Shown: piece after piece, positions 44,616 through 53,117 of the stretch | Layout: the number at the start of each line of letters is the position of its first letter | How positions within the stretch are numbered: position 1 is the first letter of the stretch | From: Desulforapulum autotrophicum | GTDB taxonomy: Bacteria > Desulfobacterota > Desulfobacteria > Desulfobacterales > Desulfolunaceae | Length of the DNA: 64,000 nucleotides | Direction of reading: 5' to 3' | Assembly (NCBI GenBank): GCA_020723285.1 | Contig: DYJE01000006.1 | Span: forward strand, 159,677 to 223,676 | Translations under genes and position numbers: made by a program | The notes under the pieces: model-generated | What the model saw: the letters and a program-made list of their open reading frames with translations, nothing else | The model's database searches: none | What the model was told of the DNA's origin: nothing

Positions 44616-45979
44616 ACGACAAAAAACCACGCTACCTGCTCACCACCCTGGGCTGCAAAGTCAACCAGTTCGAAACCGAGGCCATCGGCATCACCCTCCT
44701 GAAGGCGGGCTGGGAAAAAACGGTGAAGTTCGCCGAGGCCGACCTCTGCGTCATCAACACCTGCACCGTCACCGGCAAAGCGTCCATGCAGTCCAGGCAG
44801 GCCATCCGCAACATCATCCGGCAGTGTCCATCGGCCCACGTCATCGTCACCGGCTGCTACGCCCAGACCGAAGCCGACGAGATCATGAAAATCCCCGGCG
44901 TGGACCGCATCGTCAGCCACAAGGAAAAGCACCTGATTCCTGGCATGGTTCAGGCCATGACCGCCCCTGTCAAAACACCGGCTCCGTCGGTTTCAGGAGA
45001 CTGCAACGCAAGTTGCGACGAGAGGGAATTCAAGGCCCTCGATGTGGATGTCTTCGGCCACCGGACCCGGCCTTTTCTGAAAATCCAGGACGGCTGCGAC
45101 GCCTTCTGCACGTACTGCATTGTTCCCCACACACGGGGCCGGAGCCGGAGCATGAACGCGGATGAGGTTCTTACACGGCTTCACGCCCTGGGTCAGGCAG
45201 GTTACAAGGAGGTGGTGCTCACCGGCATCCACATCGGAGCCTGGGGTGGCGACTTCAACCCCAAAGCCTCGTTTCACGATCTGTTGACCCGCATCGACGC
45301 GGAACGCCCAGTCCCGCGCATCCGCATCAGCTCCATCGAACCCCGTGAACTGACCCCTGACATCCTTCACCTGTTTTCGGCCTCCGATATTTTCTGCCGC
45401 CATGTCCACATTCCGTTCCAGAGCGGAGACAGCGGCATCCTCAAAGCCATGCACCGCCCCTACGACCGCGACTACCTGAAGGATCTGGTGATGAACGTGG
45501 CGTCAGCCGTGCCCTTCGCGGCCATCGGCGTGGACCTCCTGGCCGGTTTTCCCGGTGAAACGGACAAGGCGTTTCAAAACACATACGACCTGATCGAGAG
45601 CCTGCCCATCATGTACCTCCATGTGTTCCCCTTTTCGGCAAGGCAGAGGACCCCGGCGGCATCGTTCCCGGATCAGGTTCACCCCGACGTCATGAAAGCG
45701 CGGACCGAGCGTCTGCGGGATCTGGGCATGGCAAAACGGAGAAAATTCCTGAAAAACCTCGAAGGGCAACAGGCCCGGATTCTCGTTGAAAACAAAAGGG
45801 ACAGGAAAACAGGTCTCCTCAAAGGTCTGACCACCCATTACGCCACCGTTCTCACCGAAGGCCCCGACACCCTGTTCAACACCTTCGTTGACGTCGTGAT
45901 CGGCAAAACGGAAGACAGCCTGGTCATGGGAGAAAGGCTGAAACCGGGGAGCGAAGGGAATCCGGCACCGGTACTTTGA
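44612..45979 (+). CDS. mtaB: tRNA methylthiotransferase MtaB
   Basis: A 455-residue MiaB-family radical SAM enzyme. It would convert t6A37 to ms2t6A37 in tRNAs reading ANN codons. The N-terminal UPF0004 domain has LGCKVNQFETEAIG, the MtaB-type signature, with its second and third cluster Cys in INTCTVT and TGCYAQ. The radical SAM motif is GCDAFCTYCIVPHTRGR and a TRAM-like end follows. ATG 44612 overlaps the mnmA stop; an in-frame ATG at 44603 directly abuts a GGAGG and is less likely. A hairpin terminator follows at 45993. Confidence 0.88.
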   Translation: MNDKKPRYLLTTLGCKVNQFETEAIGITLLKAGWEKTVKFAEADLCVINTCTVTGKASMQSRQAIRNIIRQCPSAHVIVTGCYAQTEADEIMKIPGVDRIVSHKEKHLIPGMVQAMTAPVKTPAPSVSGDCNASCDEREFKALDVDVFGHRTRPFLKIQDGCDAFCTYCIVPHTRGRSRSMNADEVLTRLHALGQAGYKEVVLTGIHIGAWGGDFNPKASFHDLLTRIDAERPVPRIRISSIEPRELTPDILHLFSASDIFCRHVHIPFQSGDSGILKAMHRPYDRDYLKDLVMNVASAVPFAAIGVDLLAGFPGETDKAFQNTYDLIESLPIMYLHVFPFSARQRTPAASFPDQVHPDVMKARTERLRDLGMAKRRKFLKNLEGQQARILVENKRDRKTGLLKGLTTHYATVLTEGPDTLFNTFVDVVIGKTEDSLVMGERLKPGSEGNPAPVL

Positions 45980-46092
45980 CAATCCATCGTATGGCCGATC
46001 CTTTTTTTATCGGCCGTTTTCTCCTTTTCGGAATCCGATCTCTGGTCTTGCACCATCCGATTCCGGCACCGGCACTTTGACAATCCATCGTA
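45961..46092 (+). repeat. 31-base direct repeat spanning the end of mtaB
   Basis: The 31 bases at 45961-45991 recur at 46062-46092 with one change (CCGGTAC against CCGGCAC). The first copy encodes the last residues and stop of mtaB. The second lies in the intergenic region, directly against the left end of a MITE-like element. This looks like a duplication of the gene end, perhaps from insertion or replication slippage. Confidence 0.8.
45993..46028 (+). terminator. Hairpin terminator of the tRNA-thiolation operon
   Basis: GGCCGAT (45993-45999) pairs with ATCGGCC (46009-46015), followed by GTTTTCTCCTTTT. It lies 14 bases after the mtaB stop. The T-rich loop is unusual and the T-run is interrupted, so strength is uncertain. 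Confidence 0.6.
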
Positions 46093-46255
46093 GGTCGGGT
46101 TATAAAACCCGACAAATGGCCCGATCCTCAGATGAATCGGTCGTCCAAGGCACGGTGCACGACGCCTCCATGAATGCATCGTGGGGGCGCGGTTTATAAA
46201 AGGTCGCCGCATGGTAAGGGGGCAGTTGTCGGATTTCGTTCCTCAATCCGACCTA
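46091..46255. mobile_element. 165-bp MITE-like element (TAGGTCGG ends), copy 1
   Basis: It begins TAGGTCGG (46091-46098) and ends CCGACCTA (46248-46255), exact inverted complements. Just inside is a hairpin GTCGGGTT...AACCCGAC, then CAAATGGCCCGATCCT. Near the right end is GTCGGATTTCGTTCCTCAA. The same blocks recur in the same order at 58061-58249, so this is a dispersed non-coding repeat family. With the flanking duplicated 31-mer it fills the 345-base gap between mtaB and the next gene. Confidence 0.8.
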
Positions 46256-46324
46256 CGAGAGAGTGTAACCAAAATTTCGGATGACTATCTGTCAACCGTG
46301 ACAGCCCTAATCGCGAGGTAAGGC

Positions 46325-47152
46325 ATGACGTTGCTGAAAAAATTCTTCAAACAGCAGGACTTCGGACTGGTCAAAGGATTCAACGGCGGCGTGAGTTTCG
46401 GCGGCCCCCCGGCCATGACCGCCTGGTGCTACCTGAGGGACGGCGTCCTCATCGACACCTGCACACGTCATCTGAAAAATCCCCTTCTGGCCTGCCTCGC
46501 CCAGGAAAAAATTGACACAGTGGTCATCACCCACCACCACGAAGACCACAGCGGCAACGCCGGCCCCATACGCCGGGCCTTCACGATTCCCGTCTACGCC
46601 CACCCCTACACCGTTACCAAACTCTCAACCCCCTTCAGCATCAAGCCTTACCAGCACCTGATCTGGGGAAAAGCCGCCACGGTGGACGCGCTGCCCTACG
46701 GGGACACCATCCATGGGCGAACCCTAAGTTTCAAACCCATTCACACGCCGGGCCACAGCAAGGACCACACCGTGTACCTCGAAGAAGCAAACGGCATCCT
46801 TTTTTCAGGAGACCTCTTTCTGGGCGAACGGATCAAATTCTTCCGGGCCGACGAATGTTTCGAAGAGCAGATCGCCTCCCTGCGCCATGTCCTCACCTTC
46901 GACTTCGCCCATGTGTTCTGCGCCCACCGGCCCACGTTGGGCAAAGGCAAAGAAGCCCTCGCCCGCAAACTCGATTTTCTCCTCAACTTTTACGGCACCG
47001 TGAAAGACCTGAGAACCGGGGGACTCGGCACCCGAGCCATCATCCGGCGTCTCGACAAAAAGGAAGACCGCTTCGTCAAGTACTTCACCCTGAACAACGC
47101 CTGCTTCGCCCACATGGTCCGGTCGGCTGTGGCGCTTGCCGATAAAGAATGA
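46325..47152 (+). CDS. Metallo-beta-lactamase-fold hydrolase
   Basis: A 275-residue protein of the MBL superfamily. VVITHHHEDHSGNAG is the H-x-H-x-D-H metal motif, HTPGHSKDHTVYL the third His block, ILFSGDLFLGERIKF the bridging Asp and FCAHRPTLGKGKE the last His. It is a complete di-metal site. The family covers glyoxalase II, RNases and thioester hydrolases; the substrate here cannot be assigned. It stands alone after the MITE-like element. Confidence 0.85.
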   Translation: MTLLKKFFKQQDFGLVKGFNGGVSFGGPPAMTAWCYLRDGVLIDTCTRHLKNPLLACLAQEKIDTVVITHHHEDHSGNAGPIRRAFTIPVYAHPYTVTKLSTPFSIKPYQHLIWGKAATVDALPYGDTIHGRTLSFKPIHTPGHSKDHTVYLEEANGILFSGDLFLGERIKFFRADECFEEQIASLRHVLTFDFAHVFCAHRPTLGKGKEALARKLDFLLNFYGTVKDLRTGGLGTRAIIRRLDKKEDRFVKYFTLNNACFAHMVRSAVALADKE

Positions 47153-47309
47153 ACACGCATACTGGCAAGGAAACTCTGCTTTTATGGGGTCATGGCCGAT
47201 ATATTCATCGGACCACTATGAGTAAAAATCTGAAATGCAAAATCAGTGTACGCCCATTTTTCAGCGTATATCCCGATGCTGTTAAGGACTGGCTTGTTTT
47301 AATGGTGTT

Positions 47310-48158
47310 TCATAGTGCCATGCCCTTGTAATGTTCCATGATTTTGTGGCCGATTTTAATTTTTCCTGCGACAAAACCATCTGTTATCTGAAAAATCCCC
47401 CTGCTGAACAAAATATTCTTGACTCTGAAATGGGAAAAGGACCGCGCTGAACGATTTTCGATCTGCTTAACGATTATTTCTGCAGCTTTTTCTGGCGTAA
47501 TGGGTTTTGTATCCACAATGGACGGCATGTCTGAAAGAAGATCTGACGCCAGCTTATTTGAAGTAGCCCGTTCCATCATACCGGTATCAATATAACCGAA
47601 ATAGCAGGCACCGGCTGTCGTTCCGGTTCCGGCCAATTCCATTCTCAATGACCGCATCCATGAATCAACAAAAGCCTTGGAGGCACCATAGGCCGCTGCA
47701 ATGGGCCAAGGAATCACAGCCGCTATGGATGAAATTGCGACAATATGCCCCTTCTTTTCCATCACATGCTGAATTGCCGGTCGAATGGTCCGGTATACAC
47801 CCAGAATATTGACGTTTAAAACCCGCTCAAAATCTTCCTCCGGCATCAGCCATGAAGGGCCTATTTTTTCGATACCGGCATTGGCGACAACCGCATCAAT
47901 CCTCTTGAATTTTTCGATTGTTGCGCTAACCACATCTTTCATCCCTTCTGCATTTGTTACATCACAGGGAATCACAAGGGAACCAGACCCGAGTTCGGCT
48001 TTCAGGGATTCCAAATTCTCAGAAGGAAGGTCAACACAGACCGGGAATCCGCCCTTTTGGCTGATCAGTTTTGCTGTCGACCTTCCGATACCGTTTGCTG
48101 CGCCGGTGATCAGCACGACGCGGCCTTTCAGATTGATTCTGTTTTTAAAAAACAACAT
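47310..48158 (-). CDS. Short-chain dehydrogenase/reductase 1
   Basis: A 282-residue classical SDR: cofactor motif VLITGAANGIGRST, NNAG equivalent VVANAGIE, catalytic Ser in VAISSIAAV and YGASK. C-terminal hydrophobic segments could attach it to the membrane. It would oxidise or reduce an alcohol/ketone with NAD(P)H. The ATG at 48158 has AAGGAG 7 bases upstream and is preferred over 48182. Last of four minus-strand genes (hydrolase, SDR, SDR, SDR), probably one operon controlled by the divergent AraC regulator. Confidence 0.85.
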   Translation of the reverse strand: MLFFKNRINLKGRVVLITGAANGIGRSTAKLISQKGGFPVCVDLPSENLESLKAELGSGSLVIPCDVTNAEGMKDVVSATIEKFKRIDAVVANAGIEKIGPSWLMPEEDFERVLNVNILGVYRTIRPAIQHVMEKKGHIVAISSIAAVIPWPIAAAYGASKAFVDSWMRSLRMELAGTGTTAGACYFGYIDTGMMERATSNKLASDLLSDMPSIVDTKPITPEKAAEIIVKQIENRSARSFSHFRVKNILFSRGIFQITDGFVAGKIKIGHKIMEHYKGMAL

Positions 48159-48196
48159 AGTATACTCCTTTAACTTGGTCATATGACATTACCCCA

Positions 48197-48982
48197 TCAG
48201 TATCCGCCCATTTTTTTCATTGTGTAACGGGTGATAAATGGCGGTGCCATGGCACCCAACGCCGATGTAATTTTCAAAAAGAATTTATCCACACGCCAGT
48301 GAACGCACGATGTTTTATTCGTCAGGACAGCCTTTGAAATGGTTTCAACCACATCCCGAACCGTCAGGTTGACCCCGACGCTGTTGATGATCGGGCCGGG
48401 ATTGTCCATGACATTTCTGACCATGGGGGTATCCACGAAATTGGGCCAGATGGCACAGACATAGATCCCATATTTCTCCCATTCGATGTTCAGGCCTTCG
48501 GTAAGGCCTCGCACAAAGAATTTGCTTGCGGAATAGGCCACTTCGAAGGGAACGCCATAATTGGCAGCCTGTGAACACATATTGACCAGGGTGCCACGGG
48601 CCTTTTTCAGATAGGGAAACGCCTGGTAGGCACAGGTCAAGACGCCTTTGGCATTGACATCGATGGTTTTGTAATGCTGCAACAGGGGTTGATCCTCAAA
48701 ATGACCCAGCCAAGCAACTCCGGCATTGTTGATGAAAAGGTCGATTTTTCCATCCGTTTCACGGGTAAAGTCGGCAAGGACACCGGTTACCTGTTTTTCG
48801 TCCGTCACGTCCATGACAGACGAAAAAGCGATCTTGGGGCCGTATGCTTCTTTAAATGCAGCCAGTTCTTTTTCATTAATGTCGGTGATGCCCACATGCC
48901 ATCCCCTGTCCGCGTAATGAGAGGCCACGGCCCGTCCAATGCCCATGGCCGCACCTGTGATAAAAACACTTTTCCTTGTCAT
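48197..48982 (-). CDS. Short-chain dehydrogenase/reductase 2
   Basis: A 261-residue classical SDR: VFITGAAMGIGRAV, LFINNAGVAWLG, catalytic Ser in LVNMCSQAANYG and YSASK. The substrate is unknown. The ATG at 48982 follows an AAGGAAA site; the longer frame to 49072 lacks one. It lies 38 bases before SDR 1. The three SDRs of this cluster are clearly different proteins, not recent copies. Confidence 0.85.
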   Translation of the reverse strand: MTRKSVFITGAAMGIGRAVASHYADRGWHVGITDINEKELAAFKEAYGPKIAFSSVMDVTDEKQVTGVLADFTRETDGKIDLFINNAGVAWLGHFEDQPLLQHYKTIDVNAKGVLTCAYQAFPYLKKARGTLVNMCSQAANYGVPFEVAYSASKFFVRGLTEGLNIEWEKYGIYVCAIWPNFVDTPMVRNVMDNPGPIINSVGVNLTVRDVVETISKAVLTNKTSCVHWRVDKFFLKITSALGAMAPPFITRYTMKKMGGY

Positions 48983-49162
48983 GAAATAATTTCCTTTTCT
49001 TGTTTCATTTGGTTTCGTCTTGTTTGCCTTCGGCGACTCTCCCGAGGGGCCAGCTTTTGAAAAGCTGGGCAAACAGGTTTTTTTGATGGCAATGAATAAA
49101 TAAGCATTACAATGTCGAATTAAGAATAAACAAGGCGGTGACTGTCTTTAATGCCCTGCCTT

Positions 49163-50014
49163 TCAGGTCGTCTGATCCTGCTCAAGCTGGTAGAGCATTT
49201 CATGGAATTTCGGATTTTTTTCGAGATACCAGTCCGTTATGATACTGAACACCCCTCTCATGATTGAAAGGGGTATCCAGCGGACGGGAACGGTAATCCG
49301 GGGCTTGCGTTTGCGAAGGCCTTTGACGGCCCCTTCCGCCACTTTTTCAGGTGATACCGGCTGCCGCAACAGGGACGGGTATGCCGCCTTGTTTATTTTG
49401 GTGACCAGCGGATCTCCGCCGAAAGCGACTTCGGCGATGGCTGTGGATGTCCAGCCCGGATAAAGGACACTGGCCGTGGCGCCTTTTCCGGCCAGCTCAG
49501 ACCGCAGAGATCGTGTCAACATCTCAATGCCCGCTTTGGATGTGGCATACGGAGAATTGAGGCAGCCGTTGACAAAAGCATAGGTTGATGACGTGACAAG
49601 CACTTGTCCTTTGTTTCGGATGATTTCGGGTAAAGAGGCTTTGATTGTACGGAAAACGCCCAACAGGTCCACCTCTACGATTCGCTCAAATTCTTTCTCG
49701 TCGCAAGAAAATACGGTGGATGCGGAGCGACGCCAGGATATTCCGGCATTTGAAAAAAGGATATCGAGTTTGCCGAACTGCTCGACAACACGTCCGACCA
49801 CCGTTTTAATTGCTTCAAAATCGGTCACATCAAGGGCCAGGGCAAGAACCCGTTTTTCATTAAATTCACGGGCCAGTTGATCTACGGAGTCCTGCGACAT
49901 ATCCGTCAAAACGAGATTTGCGCCAGCTTCGTAAAGAGCCCGGGCACTGGCAGCTCCGATGCCCCCGGCAGCTCCGGTTATGAGAACGACTTTTCCAATA
50001 AGGTTATAGTTCAT
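49163..50014 (-). CDS. Short-chain dehydrogenase/reductase 3
   Basis: A 283-residue classical SDR: VVLITGAAGGIGAASA, ILFSNAGISW, catalytic Ser in VLVTSSTYAFV and YATSK. The C-terminal region (PVRWIPLSIMRGVFSIITDW) is hydrophobic as in SDR 1, suggesting membrane association and a lipophilic substrate such as a sterol-like or long-chain ketone; that is inference. An AAGGAG site lies before the ATG. It sits 39 bases after the hydrolase gene. Confidence 0.85.
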   Translation of the reverse strand: MNYNLIGKVVLITGAAGGIGAASARALYEAGANLVLTDMSQDSVDQLAREFNEKRVLALALDVTDFEAIKTVVGRVVEQFGKLDILFSNAGISWRRSASTVFSCDEKEFERIVEVDLLGVFRTIKASLPEIIRNKGQVLVTSSTYAFVNGCLNSPYATSKAGIEMLTRSLRSELAGKGATASVLYPGWTSTAIAEVAFGGDPLVTKINKAAYPSLLRQPVSPEKVAEGAVKGLRKRKPRITVPVRWIPLSIMRGVFSIITDWYLEKNPKFHEMLYQLEQDQTT

Positions 50015-50053
50015 GGTTTAGCTCCTTGATTCATGGCTTGCTGTTTTAAAAAA

Positions 50054-50944
50054 TCACAAAACCGGAACATGGCGTTTGAGAAATTCAATCTGGTCCGCGA
50101 CCACGCGCTCAAAGCCGTCATTGATGTAAATATCGAAATGCCCATCTGAATAGACTTTGATTTCTCCCTGCAGGGCTTTTCGCGCATGACGCAACGTGGC
50201 TTTTGACGGGGCAACGGAGTCTTTATCACACACACAGATCAGCACCGGGCACCCAATGCCCGAGGCTTTTTTCCCTGGATAATACCATGGAATATCCAAG
50301 GCCACACGAGCTGCAACTTCATTCCGGCTATTCAATTTGTCAGGAACAAGGGCAAGGTAACCTGGTTCAGCGTCTGGCGCTGTCATCAGAGCAGCGGTGC
50401 CCGGCTTACCCGCCAGTTTCACCATAAGTGGCGGCAGACAGAGCAGGGAACCAATCTTGTCCATAATGGCGAGACCGGTTACCTTGAACGATGTCTTCAA
50501 GTCCATGGCCAGGGCCGAAGACAGACCGTCAGTGAACGGGCACTGTGAAATGACGGCTTTGATGTTCTGGTCATTGGCCGCCGTCATAAGAACGTGGCCT
50601 CCTCCAAAGGATGTTCCCCAGATCACTACACGATGGGTATCCACATCGGACCGGCTTCGCACGAATCTCAAGGCCGCTTCCCAGTCGCGGAGCTGGCATT
50701 GGATATCAAGAAGCTGGCGTGGCTCGCCCTCGCTTGTCCCGAAATGGCGGTAGTCAAAAACAAGGGCGGCGTAACCTTCGGAGCAGAAACGCTCGGCAAA
50801 GGCATCGAGCCTCATGTTTTTCGTTCCTCCCAGCCCGTGGGCCATCACCACAACCGGGGGCTTTTCGACCTCTTCGGGCATGTAGAGCCATGCGCGGCAT
50901 TTCAGGCCGTCCGACATAAATTCAACGTCTATTCTGTTTATCAT
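50054..50944 (-). CDS. Alpha/beta hydrolase (dienelactone hydrolase / S15-like)
   Basis: A 296-residue hydrolase: VVMAHGLGGTKN oxyanion region, VIWGTSFGGGHVL nucleophile elbow (Ser in GTSFG), Asp in LICVCDKDSVAP and His in SDGHFDIY. The lid region is hydrophobic. It is first in the four-gene minus-strand operon with three SDRs. A hydrolase with several ketone/alcohol dehydrogenases suggests breakdown or conversion of an ester or lactone, perhaps of a cyclic ketone. The start codon has no strong ribosome-binding site. Confidence 0.82.
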   Translation of the reverse strand: MINRIDVEFMSDGLKCRAWLYMPEEVEKPPVVVMAHGLGGTKNMRLDAFAERFCSEGYAALVFDYRHFGTSEGEPRQLLDIQCQLRDWEAALRFVRSRSDVDTHRVVIWGTSFGGGHVLMTAANDQNIKAVISQCPFTDGLSSALAMDLKTSFKVTGLAIMDKIGSLLCLPPLMVKLAGKPGTAALMTAPDAEPGYLALVPDKLNSRNEVAARVALDIPWYYPGKKASGIGCPVLICVCDKDSVAPSKATLRHARKALQGEIKVYSDGHFDIYINDGFERVVADQIEFLKRHVPVL

Positions 50945-51159
50945 GATGTTCGTCTTTCACGGCATCTCCTTCATCCGAAAATAAAACCCAGGGCAGATAC
51001 CGGATGTCTGAAGTGCGCTTTCTTTATGATGAATGGTTCCCTTTGCCCTATGGGTTTTAGAATGCTCGATTTCAATGGGATTGACAATATTGGGGCTGGC
51101 CAAATATAGTGTGATTTTCGGACAACAAAAAATAATAACAAAGCAAGCGGGGTAAAATT

Positions 51160-52191
51160 GTGAGGTTTCCAATTCAGTCAAGCCCACATCTGACACCGTA
51201 CCGGTCTGTGAGCGGCGTGTCCGTACTGGCCCGTCTTCTGGGAGAGCACGGTGTTTCCAGAGAACAGGTTATCGACGGCAGCGGAATACATCCCGATGAC
51301 CTAAACCGGTCCGATCTCAGGATCACGCCCGAGCAGGAATTATCCGTTATCCGCAATGTGAAAAGCCTGTCGCCTGTCCCGGACATCGGCCTGTTCGCGG
51401 GCCGCCTCGGTCATGTGGGCGTCAACGGAAAACTGGGCATGGCCCTCCTCTGTTGCGCCACACCCTTTGAAGCCCTGAAGATGGCCTTCCGATACTCGGA
51501 ACTGACTCTGACATTTTTTTATTATGAAATGAACAGACGAGATAAGGATTATGTGATCACCCTTCGGGAAATCATCCCGTTCAACGATCTGCTCCCGTTT
51601 GTTGCTGAACGTGAGCTGGTGTCCGTTGCCCGCATGTTCGAAGATATCACAAATCTGTCCCTTAGATTCAAAGAGATAGCATTCAATTACCCCAAACCCT
51701 TATATGAAGCATCATACCGGGCTTTTTTCCGCTGTCCAGTCCGTTTCGACGCTCCCTTCCTCTCCTTTGTGGTCGACGGGAAATACATTGATCTTCCCAT
51801 GCCCAAAGCCGATCCGGTGTTGAAGGATCTTTACGAAAATGAATGCCGCGAACTGATGGAATGCTATGGCAGACCCACGACCCTTTATGAGACGGTCCGG
51901 CGCATGGCCCAATCCATGGGAGACAGCTTTCCCGGCCTTGAAACCCTGGCGGCCCGGCTTAACATGTCGTCACGGACACTCCGGCGCAAATTGACCGATG
52001 AAAACACCTCCTTCAAGCAGATCCTTACTGACATCAAGAAAACCGAGGCCATGACCCTTCTGGCCCAAACGACCCTTTCCATCGAAGCCATTTCTGACAA
52101 AACCGGTTACGGCGATGCCTCCAATTTTTATCATGCCTTTAAAAAATGGACCGGGATAACGCCCAGTGAATACCGGGAGAGTTTGAAATGA
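51160..52191 (+). CDS. AraC-family transcriptional regulator (OruR/ArgR-like)
   Basis: A 343-residue regulator starting with GTG. The N-terminal ~230 residues fit the arabinose-binding-like domain of the OruR/MmsR-type group (LLGEHGVSREQVIDGSGI near the start, SYRAFFRCPVRFDAPF before the DNA-binding part). The C-terminal double helix-turn-helix has LAARLNMSSRTLRRKLTDEN and ISDKTGYGDASNFYHAFKKW. It diverges from the hydrolase-SDR operon over a 215-base intergenic region and is its probable activator. The inducer is likely a small organic compound handled by those enzymes. Confidence 0.88.
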   Translation: MRFPIQSSPHLTPYRSVSGVSVLARLLGEHGVSREQVIDGSGIHPDDLNRSDLRITPEQELSVIRNVKSLSPVPDIGLFAGRLGHVGVNGKLGMALLCCATPFEALKMAFRYSELTLTFFYYEMNRRDKDYVITLREIIPFNDLLPFVAERELVSVARMFEDITNLSLRFKEIAFNYPKPLYEASYRAFFRCPVRFDAPFLSFVVDGKYIDLPMPKADPVLKDLYENECRELMECYGRPTTLYETVRRMAQSMGDSFPGLETLAARLNMSSRTLRRKLTDENTSFKQILTDIKKTEAMTLLAQTTLSIEAISDKTGYGDASNFYHAFKKWTGITPSEYRESLK

Positions 52192-52249
52192 TTCCTTCTT
52201 TATGGCAAAGCCAAATCAGACCGGCCAAAAATCAGGTTCAAATAAACCC

Positions 52250-52278
52250 TTGACCTTTTCACCCAAATACTTTAAAAA
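52250..52278 (+). promoter_or_regulatory. Possible promoter for tRNA-Met
   Basis: TTGACC at 52250-52255 and TAAAAA at 52273-52278, 17 bases apart, about 58 bases before the tRNA. A weak match; another AT-rich stretch closer to the gene could serve instead. Confidence 0.3.
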
Positions 52279-52336
52279 CCCTTTTGTCTTTTTCACAATG
52301 TCATGTGTGTGATAAAGAATTCCAAAACGCTTATAT

Positions 52337-52413
52337 GGCGATGTAGCTCAGTTGGTTAGAGCATGCGGCTCATATCCGCAGTGTCCTTGGTTCAATTCCG
52401 AGCATCGCTACCA
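52337..52413 (+). tRNA. tRNA-Met (CAU), elongator type
   Basis: A 77-base gene. The acceptor stem is GGCGATG with CATCGCT, the D-arm is GCTCAGTTGGTTAGAGC, and the anticodon arm GCGGCTCATATCCGC carries CAT. The T-arm is CTTGGTTCAATTCCGAG, and the discriminator A is followed by an encoded CCA. The overall sequence follows elongator tRNA-Met, not the initiator, which begins CGCGGGG. A CAU anticodon can also belong to lysidine-modified tRNA-Ile; the close match to the Met form favours Met. Confidence 0.93.
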
Positions 52414-52423
52414 AAAAATAAAA

Positions 52424-52455
52424 GCCTTTCCGGATCATCCGGAAAGGCTTTTTTT
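52424..52455 (+). terminator. Rho-independent terminator after tRNA-Met
   Basis: GCCTTTCCGGA (52424-52434) pairs perfectly with TCCGGAAAGGC (52438-52448) around TCA, followed by TTTTTTTATT. There is an A-run before the stem, so it may also work on the other strand. Confidence 0.93.
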
Positions 52456-52609
52456 ATTGTGAAATCCCTTGAACACCGGTACGGCAGGTGCTATAAAAAC
52501 CCTGTTTTCATTAGGGTGAAAATCAAGGGTATCTTACTTAAAATATTCTTGAATTCCGGATATCCACATTGGTATCGGCACAGTGAAACCGGCAAGACAG
52601 GACAGGGGC

Positions 52610-53005
52610 ATGGACATCGTCACACGGTTCGACAGCATCGTCGAAAAAAAGATCAGGGAAGCCCAGGAGCAAGGCAAGTTCGACAACTTAGAAGGCCACG
52701 GAAAACCCCTGAACCTGGAAGACGAGGACCGCATTCCGGAAGACCTTCGGCTGGCCCACAAGATTCTGAAAAACGCCGGATGCGTGCCCAAAGAACTTGA
52801 AATCAACCTCGAAATCCGGAAAATGGAAGACATGATCCAAGACATGAGCGACGTTTCCGCCAAATACGGCGCCATGAAGAAACTGGGCGTCCTGAAACAG
52901 ACCATGATGCGCACGCGGGGCGCGTCGGCGCTTCATATCCCCGAAGGGTACGAAGACAAGCTGGTGAGCCGCGTGGAGAAAAAAACACCTTTCGAAAAGA
53001 CGTAG
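52610..53005 (+). CDS. DUF1992 (DnaJ C28-like) protein
   Basis: A 131-residue protein with the DUF1992 core: VEKKIREAQEQGKFDNLEGH, GKPLNLEDEDRIPEDLRLAH and KILKNAGCVPKELE. The family is named after the conserved region of human DNAJC28. Bacterial members are small cytosolic proteins of unknown function. I chose ATG 52610, which starts at the family boundary; a GTG at 52583 is in frame. It follows the tRNA terminator and is its own unit. Confidence 0.85.
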   Translation: MDIVTRFDSIVEKKIREAQEQGKFDNLEGHGKPLNLEDEDRIPEDLRLAHKILKNAGCVPKELEINLEIRKMEDMIQDMSDVSAKYGAMKKLGVLKQTMMRTRGASALHIPEGYEDKLVSRVEKKTPFEKT

Positions 53006-53117
53006 CATCCACCGGGCCGCCCGGTGATCAGAGCGGCCCCTTCAAAGCACCCGGAACCAACCTCACAACCACAACCCCGCTCCGGCAAGAAGAGCGAAAC
53101 CATAGGAAAGCATAGAC

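Noticed and set aside
47153..47309. 60-codon frame after the metallo-hydrolase
   Set aside because: No similarity, no ribosome-binding site and unusual composition.
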